The notes beneath the pieces are model-generated. The model saw nothing but the letters and a program-made list of their open reading frames with translations. It was not told the origin of the DNA and did no database searches. This document shows, in pieces, positions 16,589 to 23,973 of a stretch of DNA of 64,000 nucleotides (position 1 is its first letter; each line of letters begins with the position of its first letter). Source of the stretch: Planctomycetota bacterium (GTDB lineage: Bacteria; Planctomycetota; J058); assembly GCA_019636275.1 (NCBI GenBank), contig JAHBXY010000020.1, positions 1 through 64,000 of the forward strand, written 5' to 3'. The translations under genes and the position numbers were made by a program.

Positions 16589-17515
16589 TCACGCCGGCAT
16601 GAGCTTCCGGCGCACCGGCCCCGCGGCCACCGCCCCGACGGCGTCCAGCGCCGTGGCGGCCGCGATCGCGGCCGCACCGGCGGCGAGCTCCACCGGGCGC
16701 GGCCGCGCAGCCAGGAGCCTGGCGCCGGCGTGGCGGGCGCGCCGGGGGCGCCAGGGCGGGCAGCGGGCCCGGCGCGGGCGGCAGCCCGGCGCCCAGCGGG
16801 GCGCGTAGGCGCGCAGGAGGTGCGGGGCGAAGGCGCGCGTGTCGGCGCCGCGGAGGAGGCGCACGGCGAGGTAGTCGCGGGCGCCCTCGGGCCAGGCGTG
16901 CTCGACGCGGGCGCCGGGGACGCGGCGCACGAGCACGCGGTCGGCCTGCAGGGCCAGGGCCAGGAGCTGGCACTGCCCGTGGAACATGCCGGGCAGCTCG
17001 GGGAAGCGGCGCGCGGCGAAGGTCTCGCGCGCGAAGGCCACGTTGTTGGCGAAGAAGCCGCGCACCGCCCCGGGCCCGAGCGGGCTCGGGAACACGGGGA
17101 AGTCCACCGCCGTGGCGCCGAGCGCCGCCGGGCCGCGGCGGTAGGCGGTCGCCCCGGCGGCGACGCGCGCCTCGCCGCCGAGGATCGGCGCGGTGAGGCG
17201 CTCCAGCCAGCAGGCCACCGGCGCGCAGTCGCCGTCGAGGAAGGCCGCCACCCGGCCGCGCGCGGCGTCGAAGCCCGCGTTCTTGTGCCGGTGGTAGTCG
17301 CTGCCCGCGGGCAGGGCCACCCACGTGACGGCGCGGCCGAGCGCCTCCTCCAGGCGGGCGCGCGCCGGCGCGTCCAGGGCGGCGTGGGTCACCACGACGT
17401 CGTCGGCCCGCAGGGTCTGCGCGCGCAGCAGGTCGAGGAGCGCCGCGAGCCCCGCCTCGACCGCGCGCGGGTCCCCGCCCAGGTTCCAGGTCTCGACGAT
17501 CACGGAGACGTCCAT
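16589..17515 (-). CDS. Family 2 glycosyltransferase
   Basis: 308 residues. GT-A fold features: MDVSVIVETWNLGG at the N-terminus, HRHKNAGFDAARGRVAAFLD and then DGDCAP, the metal-binding DxD equivalent. A later block (FFANNVAFARETFAARRFPEL) corresponds to the acceptor-side region of GT2 enzymes. The C-terminus contains a likely membrane helix (LAAGAAAIAAATALDAVG), so the enzyme is probably membrane associated. It lies 21 nt downstream of the GT4 gene and probably shares its transcript, suggesting joint synthesis of an unidentified surface glycan or glycolipid. Donor and acceptor unknown. Confidence 0.78.
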   Translation of the reverse strand: MDVSVIVETWNLGGDPRAVEAGLAALLDLLRAQTLRADDVVVTHAALDAPARARLEEALGRAVTWVALPAGSDYHRHKNAGFDAARGRVAAFLDGDCAPVACWLERLTAPILGGEARVAAGATAYRRGPAALGATAVDFPVFPSPLGPGAVRGFFANNVAFARETFAARRFPELPGMFHGQCQLLALALQADRVLVRRVPGARVEHAWPEGARDYLAVRLLRGADTRAFAPHLLRAYAPRWAPGCRPRRARCPPWRPRRARHAGARLLAARPRPVELAAGAAAIAAATALDAVGAVAAGPVRRKLMPA

Positions 17516-17536
17516 CGGTCGGCCCTCCTCCCCTCG

Positions 17537-18715
17537 TCAGCCCGCCACGCGCGCCGGCGGGGCACACGCCATGAACCGCCGGTAGAGCTCGAACGTGGCC
17601 CGCGCCGCGACGTCCGGGTCGTGGCGCCGCGCCAGGCGGCGCGCGGCGCGCCCCATGCACGCGCGGCGGTCGGGGTCGGCGAGCAGGCCGACGATCGCCG
17701 CGGCGAGGGGCGCCGGGCCCTCCCCCTCGACCACCAGGCCGTTGACGCCCGGGACCACGTGCTCGCGCGCCGCGCCCCCCGCGGCGACGACCGCGGGGAG
17801 GCCGGACGCAAGCGCCTCGACCACCGCGTTGCCGAACGTCTCCGTCTGGCTGGGGAAGGCGAGCAGGTCGGCCGAGGCGACGAGCGCGGCGAGGTCCACT
17901 CCGTGGCACATCCCGGCGCGCACCACCCCCGGCCCGTCCAGCGCGGGCGCGAGCGGGCCGTCGCCCACGAGCAGCAGGCGCGCGTCGGGCCGCGCGGCCC
18001 GCACCTGCGCCCAGGCGGCCAGGAGGCGCGGCAGCCCCTTCTCGCGCGAGAGCCGCCCCAGGTAGAGGACCACCGGCCCGCCGCCCAGCCCCAGCCGCGC
18101 CAGGCGCGCGCGGTCGCGCCGCGCGGGGTGGAACAGGGCCAGGTCGATCCCGCGCGGCACGCGCGCCACGCGCGCGGGGGGGACGCCGAGCGTCGTGAGC
18201 CGCGCCTCGACGGCCGCCGAGGGGGCCAGGCACAGGTCGGCCTGGCGGTAGAACCAGGAGACGACGCGGGCGGCGACCGCGCCCAGCGCCGCCCGGCCGG
18301 AGAGCAGGTGCGCGTAGACGGGCACGTCGGTGTGGTACTGCGCGAGCACCGGCAGCCCCAGCCGGCGCGCGGCCACGAGCGCGCCCAGCCCCATGGGGCC
18401 GGGCGTGGCCACCTGCACCAGGTCGACGCGCGCCTCGGCCAGCCAGCGGGCGAGCGGGCCCACGCGCGGCACGCCCCAGGTCATCTCCGGGTAGAGGCCG
18501 ATCGACCGCCGCACGTGTACCGGCACACGGACGACCCCGTCGTCGTCCACGCGCACCGGGTCGCCGCGCCGCCTCGCCTGCGCGGCGCCCACGAGGTCGA
18601 GCGGCAGCCCGCCGCGGCGGCAGGCGGCGGCCAGGCGCCGCAGGCCCAGCGCCACGCCGTTCACGTCGTCGAGCGTGTCGCTGACCACGGCCACCCGCGG
18701 GGGTCGCGCGCTCAC
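17537..18715 (-). CDS. Family 4 glycosyltransferase (group 1)
   Basis: 392 residues with a GT-B fold. N-terminal domain: RVAVVSDTLDDVNGVALGLR, with PVLAQYHTDVPVYAHLL; C-terminal donor domain: VVLYLGRLSREKGLPRLLAA, ARLLLVGDGPL, and SQTETFGNAVVEALASGLP, which holds the E-x7-E motif binding the nucleotide sugar. The pattern resembles mannosyl/glucosyl transferases such as those making diacylglycerol glycolipids. The GTG at 18715 overlaps the stop of the ferritin-like gene (GTGA). Same-frame open sequence continues to 21604 but is antisense to the ubiquitin-like operon and not coding. Confidence 0.85.
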   Translation of the reverse strand: MSARPPRVAVVSDTLDDVNGVALGLRRLAAACRRGGLPLDLVGAAQARRRGDPVRVDDDGVVRVPVHVRRSIGLYPEMTWGVPRVGPLARWLAEARVDLVQVATPGPMGLGALVAARRLGLPVLAQYHTDVPVYAHLLSGRAALGAVAARVVSWFYRQADLCLAPSAAVEARLTTLGVPPARVARVPRGIDLALFHPARRDRARLARLGLGGGPVVLYLGRLSREKGLPRLLAAWAQVRAARPDARLLLVGDGPLAPALDGPGVVRAGMCHGVDLAALVASADLLAFPSQTETFGNAVVEALASGLPAVVAAGGAAREHVVPGVNGLVVEGEGPAPLAAAIVGLLADPDRRACMGRAARRLARRHDPDVAARATFELYRRFMACAPPARVAG

Positions 18716-19402
18716 GCCGCCCGCCGGTCGCGCAGGGCCAGCGCGGCGCTGACCGCCCACACGACCACCGAAGAGCTCACGCCGAGGGACCGGTCGATCC
18801 TGGCCACCTCGGCCTGCAGCGCCGCCAGCGCCGGCCGCTCGTGGGGTCCCACGAGCCGCTCCAGCGCGGCCGCGCAGCTGCGCGCGTGGCGCCGCTCGTC
18901 GTGCAGGAGCGCCCGCAGCGCGCGCGTCGTCCCGTCGTCGCGGCCGCCGGCCTCGAGCACTTCGAGGTGACGTCCGAAGACCCGCACGCCGGTGGCCTCC
19001 AGGCGCGCCGCGCAGGCGAGCAGCGGCACGAGCGCGCCGCGCTCGAAGCGCGGCGCGGCCCGCGCGCACGCGCGCTCCAGGCGGCGGACCTTCACGCGCC
19101 AGCGCTCCCGCCCGCGCGGGAGGATCGCGCGCGGCGCGGCCGAGCGCCGCCAGGCGCTCGCGCAGGAGCGCCGCGTGCCGCGCCTCGTCGTCGAGCTGCG
19201 CGGCGAGCATGCGCTGCAGCCAGGCGGGGCCCGGCGCGGCGAGCGCCTGCGCCACGGCCAGCCGCTCGGTGGACTCCTCGGCCCACAGGTAGCTCTCCAA
19301 CGTCCAGGCCGCGGCGCTCGGGCTTCCGAGGGTCAGCCGCAGCGCGCGGCGCTTGATGCGGTCCACCAGCCGCGCCTGAAGGTCGTCGAGGACGTTCTTC
19401 AT
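18712..19402 (-). CDS. Ferritin-like diiron-type protein, split by an apparent frameshift
   Basis: The ATG at 19402 starts a helical protein (MKNVLDDLQARLVDRIKRRA; WAEESTERLAVAQALA; LDDEARHAALLRERLAALG) that loses sense near 19130. The continuation is in the next frame (VKVRRLERACARAA..., LLHDERRHARSCAAALERL) and ends at 18712. The two halves each carry an E-x-x-H helix (DDEARH and HDERRH) with additional Glu before them, as in ferritin-like/rubrerythrin four-helix folds. One indel near 19130 would give about 230 residues. The stop overlaps the GT4 start. Either a draft error or a recent frameshift; iron binding and function are unproven. Confidence 0.5.
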
Positions 19403-19503
19403 GGGCCGCGCCCGTAGCAGGCAGCGTGCCGCAGGCGCACACCCGGCGGGGACGACGGGCGAGCGTCCGGAGTGTGCAGGATCCGTCGCGCGGGCGCTTC
19501 GGC

Positions 19504-19509
19504 TAGACT
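19504..19509 (+). promoter_or_regulatory. -10 box (TAGACT) of the lipoprotein gene
   Basis: TAGACT ends 7 nt before the GTG at 19517, again implying an almost leaderless message. Confidence 0.45.
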
Positions 19510-19516
19510 CGGCGTC

Positions 19517-19825
19517 GTGCCTCGCCTCCTCGCCCTCCTCGCCGCCCTCGCCCTCGCCGGCTGCGCCAGCACGGTGCACGTCGAGCTGACCGTCCGCAGC
19601 GCCCGCGACGAGGAGGCCACGCTCCAGCTCGAGCGCCACGACGCGGACGGCGGGCGCGAGACGCTGCCGCTCGGGCGCCTCCTGCCCCACGGCCGGACGA
19701 CCTCGCGGTTCGTGGCCGAGCGCGGCGGGCGGCTGGTCCTCTACGCCGACGGGGCCCTGGCGGGGGAGCGGGCGGTCCCGGCCGACGCGCCGGACCCGTT
19801 CGCCGTGGAGCTGCGGGTCGACTGA
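19517..19825 (+). CDS. Small lipoprotein of unknown function
   Basis: 102 residues. The N-terminus PRLLALLAALALAGCAS is a lipoprotein signal peptide with lipobox LAGC, so the mature protein should be acylated on Cys and membrane anchored. The rest is a compact beta-rich domain (VHVELTVRSARDEEATLQLE) without a recognised family. GTG 19517 is chosen over the upstream ATG (19472) because it places the signal sequence at the N-terminus and sits 7 nt after a -10 box. It precedes the ubiquitin-like operon by 75 nt, but that operon has its own -10 box, so a link is unclear. Confidence 0.68.
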   Translation: MPRLLALLAALALAGCASTVHVELTVRSARDEEATLQLERHDADGGRETLPLGRLLPHGRTTSRFVAERGGRLVLYADGALAGERAVPADAPDPFAVELRVD

Positions 19826-19883
19826 CCCCCCCGGCCCCAGGTCGGCCCGCCGGGCGGGTGTCGCCTGGCGCCCGGCCGCCTGG

Positions 19884-19889
19884 TAACCT
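19884..19889 (+). promoter_or_regulatory. -10 box (TAACCT) of the E1-Ubl-E2-JAB operon
   Basis: TAACCT ends 11 nt before the ATG at 19901. No convincing -35 or operator was seen. Confidence 0.4.
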
Positions 19890-19900
19890 GCCGGGGCTGC

Positions 19901-21175
19901 ATGGGCGCCTTCGAGATCCAGGTCAAGTCGAAGCGTGGACCCGACGTGGCGCCCCCCGGCGGCGCCGAGCAGCCCCCCGACGGCAAGATCCAGATCCGCC
20001 GCGAGGACCTCGTCGAGGACCGGTACCACCGGCTGCGGCTGATCTCCTGGTGGGACCAGGAGCGCCTGAAGGACGCCGTCGTCGTCGTCGCCGGCGCGGG
20101 CGCGCTCGGCAACGAGGCGATCAAGAACATGGCCCTCCTCGGCGTGGGGCGCATGTTCGTGTGTGACACCGACGCGATCGAGACGTCGAACCTGACGCGC
20201 TCGGTGCTCTTCCGCCTGGGCGACGTGGGCCGCCACAAGGCGGAGGTGGCCTGCGAGCGGGCCGTCGACATGAACCCCGACGTGCGCGCGGTGCCGATCA
20301 AGGGCGACCTGCGCTACGTCCTGGGGCTGGGGCTGCTGCGCCGGGCCGACGTGGTCCTCGGCTGCCTCGACAACATCGCCGCGCGCGTCTACCTGTCGCG
20401 CCACGCCTACCGCCTGGGCAAGCCGTCGGTCGACGCCGGCCTCGACACCCTCAACGGCGACGTCTACACGTTCACGCCGCCCGAGAGCGCCTGCTACGAG
20501 TGCCGCCTCAAGGAGGCCGACCGCAAGGAGTTCAAGCGCCGGCAGTCGTGCCTGAAGCTCTCCCGCAAGGAGACGGCCACGGGCAAGGTGCCCACGGCGC
20601 CGACGATCGCCGCGATCGCCTCGGGCCTCCAGACCCAGATCGCCGTGCGCCTGATCCACGGCATGCCCGTGCCGGCCGGGCGGCGGCTGGGTCTCTACGG
20701 CATGAGCGACGTCTTCTTCGACTACCACCTCGACGTGAGCCCGGAGTGCCCGGCCCACGAGTGGATCGAGTGCCTGCGCGGGCGCGAGGTGACCGAGACG
20801 CCGCTCACGGCCGCCGGGTCGACCCTCGACGACCTCCTGGCGACGATCCGCGAGCACGTGGGGCCGCAGGGCTACCTGAGCCTCGAGGACGACCGCGAGG
20901 TCATCGTCGGGCTGGCCTGCGCCGCCTGCGGCGTGCGCCGCGAGGCCCTGGCGCTCGCCGGCGCCCTGAGCGAGGACGACGCGCGCTGCGCCGGCTGCCA
21001 CGAGCCCATGGCGCCCGACGTGCGGTCGACCTTCGACGGCACCGAGGGCTTCGGGGGACGCCGGCTCGCCGAGCTGGGCCTGCCCCCGCTGCACATCGTG
21101 CGCGGCCGCGACGACGAGAGCGGCCGCGAGGTCCTGATCGAGCTCACGGGCGACGTGCCGACGTACTTCGGCTGA
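19901..21175 (+). CDS. E1-like ThiF-family activating enzyme with C-terminal zinc-ribbon extension
   Basis: 424 residues. ThiF/MoeB/UBA-type adenylation domain: nucleotide loop GAGALG (65-70), D89/D91, N97, R100 and K113 in CDTDAIETSNLTRSV and GRHKAE, the positions that bind ATP in E1 enzymes. CYEC (198-201) and the later SPECPAHEWIEC are likely structural zinc ligands. C217 in FKRRQSCLKL, followed by GKVPTAPTIAAIASGLQ, is the best candidate for the thioester Cys. After about residue 310 comes an extra region with CAAC and CAGC, resembling a zinc ribbon. It is the first gene of the E1-Ubl-E2-JAB operon, 12 nt before the Ubl start. Expected role: adenylate the Ubl C-terminus and transfer it to the E2. 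E1-like assignment strong; Cys choice inferred. Confidence 0.88.
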   Translation: MGAFEIQVKSKRGPDVAPPGGAEQPPDGKIQIRREDLVEDRYHRLRLISWWDQERLKDAVVVVAGAGALGNEAIKNMALLGVGRMFVCDTDAIETSNLTRSVLFRLGDVGRHKAEVACERAVDMNPDVRAVPIKGDLRYVLGLGLLRRADVVLGCLDNIAARVYLSRHAYRLGKPSVDAGLDTLNGDVYTFTPPESACYECRLKEADRKEFKRRQSCLKLSRKETATGKVPTAPTIAAIASGLQTQIAVRLIHGMPVPAGRRLGLYGMSDVFFDYHLDVSPECPAHEWIECLRGREVTETPLTAAGSTLDDLLATIREHVGPQGYLSLEDDREVIVGLACAACGVRREALALAGALSEDDARCAGCHEPMAPDVRSTFDGTEGFGGRRLAELGLPPLHIVRGRDDESGREVLIELTGDVPTYFG

Positions 21176-21187
21176 GGGGGGTGGCGA

Positions 21188-21475
21188 ATGTCCCAGATCT
21201 CGGTGACCCTCGTGCGCGCGGACACGAACCAGGAGTTCGACGTCGAGCTCCCGGACGACGCGCAGATCCAGGAGCTCCTGCCGGCGCTGGTCAAGGAGCT
21301 GGGCCTCCCGCTCACCGGGCCCGACGGCAACCAGGTCGCCTACGAGCTGTCGAACAAGCGCACCGGGCGCGAGTACAAGGAGGTCGACTCCCTCGGCGGC
21401 GCCGGGACGAAGTCGGGCGACGTGCTCCTGCTCACCTCCACGTTCGTGGCCGGCGCGGCCGGCCGCGGCGCCTGA
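21188..21475 (+). CDS. Ubiquitin-like beta-grasp protein (YukD-type)
   Basis: 95 residues predicted as a beta-grasp fold: strands SQISVTLVRADTNQEFDVEL, then the main helix DAQIQELLPALVKELGL, then QVAYELSNKRTGREYK and GDVLLLTSTFVAG. This resembles the YukD/EsaB-like branch of ubiquitin-like proteins. The C-terminus is flexible and ends A-G-R-G-A (91-95): no terminal Gly-Gly, but removing Ala95 would expose Gly94. It lies between E1 and E2 genes with an RBS-like GGGGGGTGG ahead of the ATG. Probable modifier conjugated by this system. Fold call from pattern only, without structural confirmation. Confidence 0.78.
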   Translation: MSQISVTLVRADTNQEFDVELPDDAQIQELLPALVKELGLPLTGPDGNQVAYELSNKRTGREYKEVDSLGGAGTKSGDVLLLTSTFVAGAAGRGA

Positions 21476-21494
21476 CCCCGCGCCCAGGGAGCCC

Positions 21495-22001
21495 ATGGGA
21501 CCACGCAAGCGCGTCCGCCTGCAGAAGGACCACGAGGAGCTGCTGCGCCTGACCCAGGGCCGGCAGTCGCTGATCAACTTCGAGGCCAGGGGCCTCCCGC
21601 CCACGTACTACAAGTTCACGATCACGCTCAAGGGCCTCAAGCTCGAGGGTGAGCGCGCCCTCGCCCACGAGCTGCACCAGTTCGAGCTCAAGCTCGGCGC
21701 CCACTACCCGTCGGAGCCGCCCGACGTGACGTGGCTGACGCCGATCTTCCACCCGAACATCCGCGGGCAGGCCGTGTGCCACAGCCAGCAGTGGTCGCCC
21801 GCCTGGTCGCTGGCCGACTTCGTGATCGAGCTGGGCGACATGATCCGCATGGACAAGTTCAACGTGAAGTCGCCGCTCGACCGCAAGGCCGCCGCCTGGT
21901 CCGAGCAGAACCGGCGCCACTTCCCGCTCGACCAGCGCAGCCTGCGCGTCCCCGAGGTGCGCATCTCGATCAAGCCCAAGCCGAAGATCGGCGGGCCGTG
22001 A
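21495..22001 (+). CDS. E2-like ubiquitin-conjugating enzyme (UBC fold)
   Basis: 168 residues. The UBC core is easy to see: FELKLGAHYPSEPPDVTWLT leads to IFHPNIRGQAVCH, where H86-P87-N88 is the canonical HPN motif and C95 the catalytic Cys, followed by WSPAWSLADFVIELGDMIRM, matching the W-x-P-x-x-S-L region of eukaryotic E2s. Retaining HPN is notable because many bacterial E2-like proteins have lost it. An RBS (AGGGAG) precedes the ATG, and the stop overlaps the JAB start by GTGA. It should accept the Ubl from the E1 as a thioester and pass it to a target amine. No E3 gene is adjacent. Confidence 0.88.
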   Translation: MGPRKRVRLQKDHEELLRLTQGRQSLINFEARGLPPTYYKFTITLKGLKLEGERALAHELHQFELKLGAHYPSEPPDVTWLTPIFHPNIRGQAVCHSQQWSPAWSLADFVIELGDMIRMDKFNVKSPLDRKAAAWSEQNRRHFPLDQRSLRVPEVRISIKPKPKIGGP

Positions 22002-22600
22002 ACCTGCGCATCCGGGTGAAGGGCGCCCGCGGCCCCGAACCCGTGGAGCGCCCGCCGCCCGGCGCGCGCGAGGGGACGAAGATCCTCGAGCCCGGCCGCC
22101 GCCCGCCCAGCGGGCTGACCGTCTACGTCGAGCGGCGCCCGCTCGAGAGCATGCTCCGGCGCGCCGGCGTCGCCGGCGACTACGAGGTCGGCGGCTTCCT
22201 CCTCGGCGCCTACTGCCGCCACCGCGACACGCGCTTCGTCGAGATCACGGCGCAGGTCCCGGCCCTCAAGGCCGAGAGCGCGCGCGCCCACCTGACCTTC
22301 GGCGTCGAGGCCGTGCGCGAGTTCCACGAGACCCAGGCCGAGCGCTACCCTGGGACGACCGTCCTCGGCTGGTGGCACACGCACCCCGGCTACGGCCTGT
22401 TCCTCTCGGCGGACGACCTGTTCATCCACACGAGCTTCTACGCCGCCGAGCACCACGTCGCGGTCGTGATCGACCCGCGCGCCGGCCCGCGCGAGGCGGT
22501 GGGCGTGTTCGCGTGGGAGGGGCCGGGCGAGGTGTCGCCGGGCGCGCGCACGCTCGTGGTCTACGAGGACGAGCGGCGGCGCAAGACCCGCCGGACCTGA
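21998..22600 (+). CDS. JAB/JAMM metallo-isopeptidase (deubiquitinase-like)
   Basis: 200 residues with a complete JAMM zinc site: E63 in DYEVGGFLLG, then H127 and H129 in WWHTHPGYGLFLSADD, with S137 and D140 at the consensus spacing. Such enzymes cleave (iso)peptide bonds after ubiquitin-like proteins. Here it could mature the Ubl by removing its C-terminal Ala or deconjugate targets. GTG 21998 overlaps the E2 stop. The gene ends 1 nt before the stop of the convergent kinase gene (22602). Residues 1-40 are Pro/Arg-rich and probably disordered. Function from motif and operon; substrate inferred. Confidence 0.87.
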   Translation: MNLRIRVKGARGPEPVERPPPGAREGTKILEPGRRPPSGLTVYVERRPLESMLRRAGVAGDYEVGGFLLGAYCRHRDTRFVEITAQVPALKAESARAHLTFGVEAVREFHETQAERYPGTTVLGWWHTHPGYGLFLSADDLFIHTSFYAAEHHVAVVIDPRAGPREAVGVFAWEGPGEVSPGARTLVVYEDERRRKTRRT

Positions 22601-22601
22601 C

Positions 22602-23891
22602 CTACGCCCTGCCCTGCAGCAGGTAGACGAGGTACAGGCAGATCGCGACGGCCAGGCCGCCGATCCCGGCCACGCCCCAGAAGAGCATCGACATGCGGTC
22701 GAGCTGCTGCTGCAGCTCGAGCACCTCGAGCTGGCGCTGGCGCGCCTTGTCCTTCTCCAGCTTGATCGCCTCGACCAGCTCGCCGCGGTCGAGCTCGAGC
22801 CCCTTGCCCGCCTTCTGCTGCAGCTTGCACTGCTCGAGGTCCTCGAACAGCTCCTCGCAGGTGCGGTAGCGCTCGTTGGGGTCCTTGGCCGTCATGCGCT
22901 CGATCACCTTGGCGAGCGCGTCGGGGACGGTGGGGTTGACCTCGCGCAGGTTCGGCAGGCTCTCGCGGATGTGCGCGCGCATGATCGTCGACACCGTCCC
23001 GTCGAAGGGCGGCTTCTTCGTGACCATGTGGTAGAGCGTGATCCCGAGCGAGTAGATGTCCGAGCGGAAGTCGACGTCCTTGCCCATCGCCTGCTCGGGC
23101 GAGATGTAGTCGGGCGTGCCGAGGACCGAGCCCTCCTCGGTGACGTCGATCTCGATGTTCGACTTGACGAAGCCGAAGTCGCCCAGCTTCGCCACGCCGT
23201 CGGTGGTCATCAGGATGTTCGACGGCTTGATGTCGCAGTGGACGATGTCGAAGCGCGAGATGTAGCGGATCGCCCGCAGGATCTGCAGCGTCAGGTCGAT
23301 CGCCCGGATCGGGTCGAGCGGGCCCTCGCGCTCGATGAGGTGCTCGAGGGTCTCGCCCTCGACGTACTCCATGGAGAAGTAGAGCTTCCAGTCCTCGCGC
23401 CCGACGTCGTAGACCTTGATCAGGTTCTGGTGCGAGAGCTTGCCGACGAGGCGCGCCTCGACGAGGAAGCGCTGCTTGAACTCCTCGTCGTTGAGCCAGC
23501 GCTTGTGCAGGATCTTCAGGGCCACCAGGCGGTTCATCGAGACCTGCTTGGCCTTGAAGACGACGCCCAGGCCGCCCTCGCCCAGCTTGCTGTAGATCTC
23601 GTAGCCCTTGATGTGCCACTTGCGCTTCTCGCCGTCCTTCTTCAGGCGCTTGAAGGCGAGCACCACGGCCGTGGCCTGGTCGTTGGTGAGGTAGCCCTTC
23701 TCCACGGCGACGTCCTCGAAGCGGACGCCCTCCGCCTCCCGGCCCTTGAGGGCGCGGAAGATCTCCTTGATCTGCTCGCGGCTGAGGAAGCCGTTCTTGA
23801 GCGCCAGCTTGGAGAGCGCCCGGTCCTGCGTCCCGATCTCGCCAACCGCCACGGACCGTCCTCGTCTCGGCCAGGCCGAGCCTGCGTACAT
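22602..23891 (-). CDS. Ser/Thr protein kinase with HCD catalytic loop and C-terminal membrane anchor
   Basis: 429 residues. The N-terminal 75 residues form a helical domain (LALKNGFLSREQIKEIFRAL; VEKGYLTNDQATAVVLAFKR) similar to that of the kinase at 8903-11012. The kinase domain has KLGEGGLGVVFKAK, LVALKILHK, DFGFVKSN and LGTPDYISPEQ, but the catalytic loop reads IVHCDIKPSN: the usual Arg of HRD is Cys, making it a non-RD kinase less likely to need activation-loop phosphorylation. A coiled coil and one membrane helix (GVAGIGGLAVAICLYLVYLL) end the protein, so the kinase faces the cytoplasm. The ATG at 23891 is uncertain; GTG 23852 is a good alternative. Convergent with the JAB gene. Confidence 0.82.
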   Translation of the reverse strand: MYAGSAWPRRGRSVAVGEIGTQDRALSKLALKNGFLSREQIKEIFRALKGREAEGVRFEDVAVEKGYLTNDQATAVVLAFKRLKKDGEKRKWHIKGYEIYSKLGEGGLGVVFKAKQVSMNRLVALKILHKRWLNDEEFKQRFLVEARLVGKLSHQNLIKVYDVGREDWKLYFSMEYVEGETLEHLIEREGPLDPIRAIDLTLQILRAIRYISRFDIVHCDIKPSNILMTTDGVAKLGDFGFVKSNIEIDVTEEGSVLGTPDYISPEQAMGKDVDFRSDIYSLGITLYHMVTKKPPFDGTVSTIMRAHIRESLPNLREVNPTVPDALAKVIERMTAKDPNERYRTCEELFEDLEQCKLQQKAGKGLELDRGELVEAIKLEKDKARQRQLEVLELQQQLDRMSMLFWGVAGIGGLAVAICLYLVYLLQGRA

Positions 23892-23933
23892 GCCGGACGC
23901 GCCACGGTGCGCGGCGCGTCATGGGCGGACAAG

Positions 23934-23939
23934 AGTTTA
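23934..23939 (-). promoter_or_regulatory. -10 box (TAAACT) upstream of the kinase gene
   Basis: TAAACT on the minus strand about 42 nt before ATG 23891. It is AT-rich against a very GC-rich background. Confidence 0.35.
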
Positions 23940-23973
23940 GATCCCGCCGGCGCCCGGCGCCAGCGTCGAGCCT

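Noticed and set aside
17537..21604. A 1355-codon open frame on the minus strand
   Set aside because: Only its C-terminal third (GT4) and a short ferritin-like part are protein-like; the rest is antisense to the E1/Ubl/E2 genes and open merely because of very high GC.
19901..22600. Type II CBASS operon
   Set aside because: There is no CD-NTase or effector gene, and E1 and E2 are separate proteins instead of the fused Cap2 arrangement.
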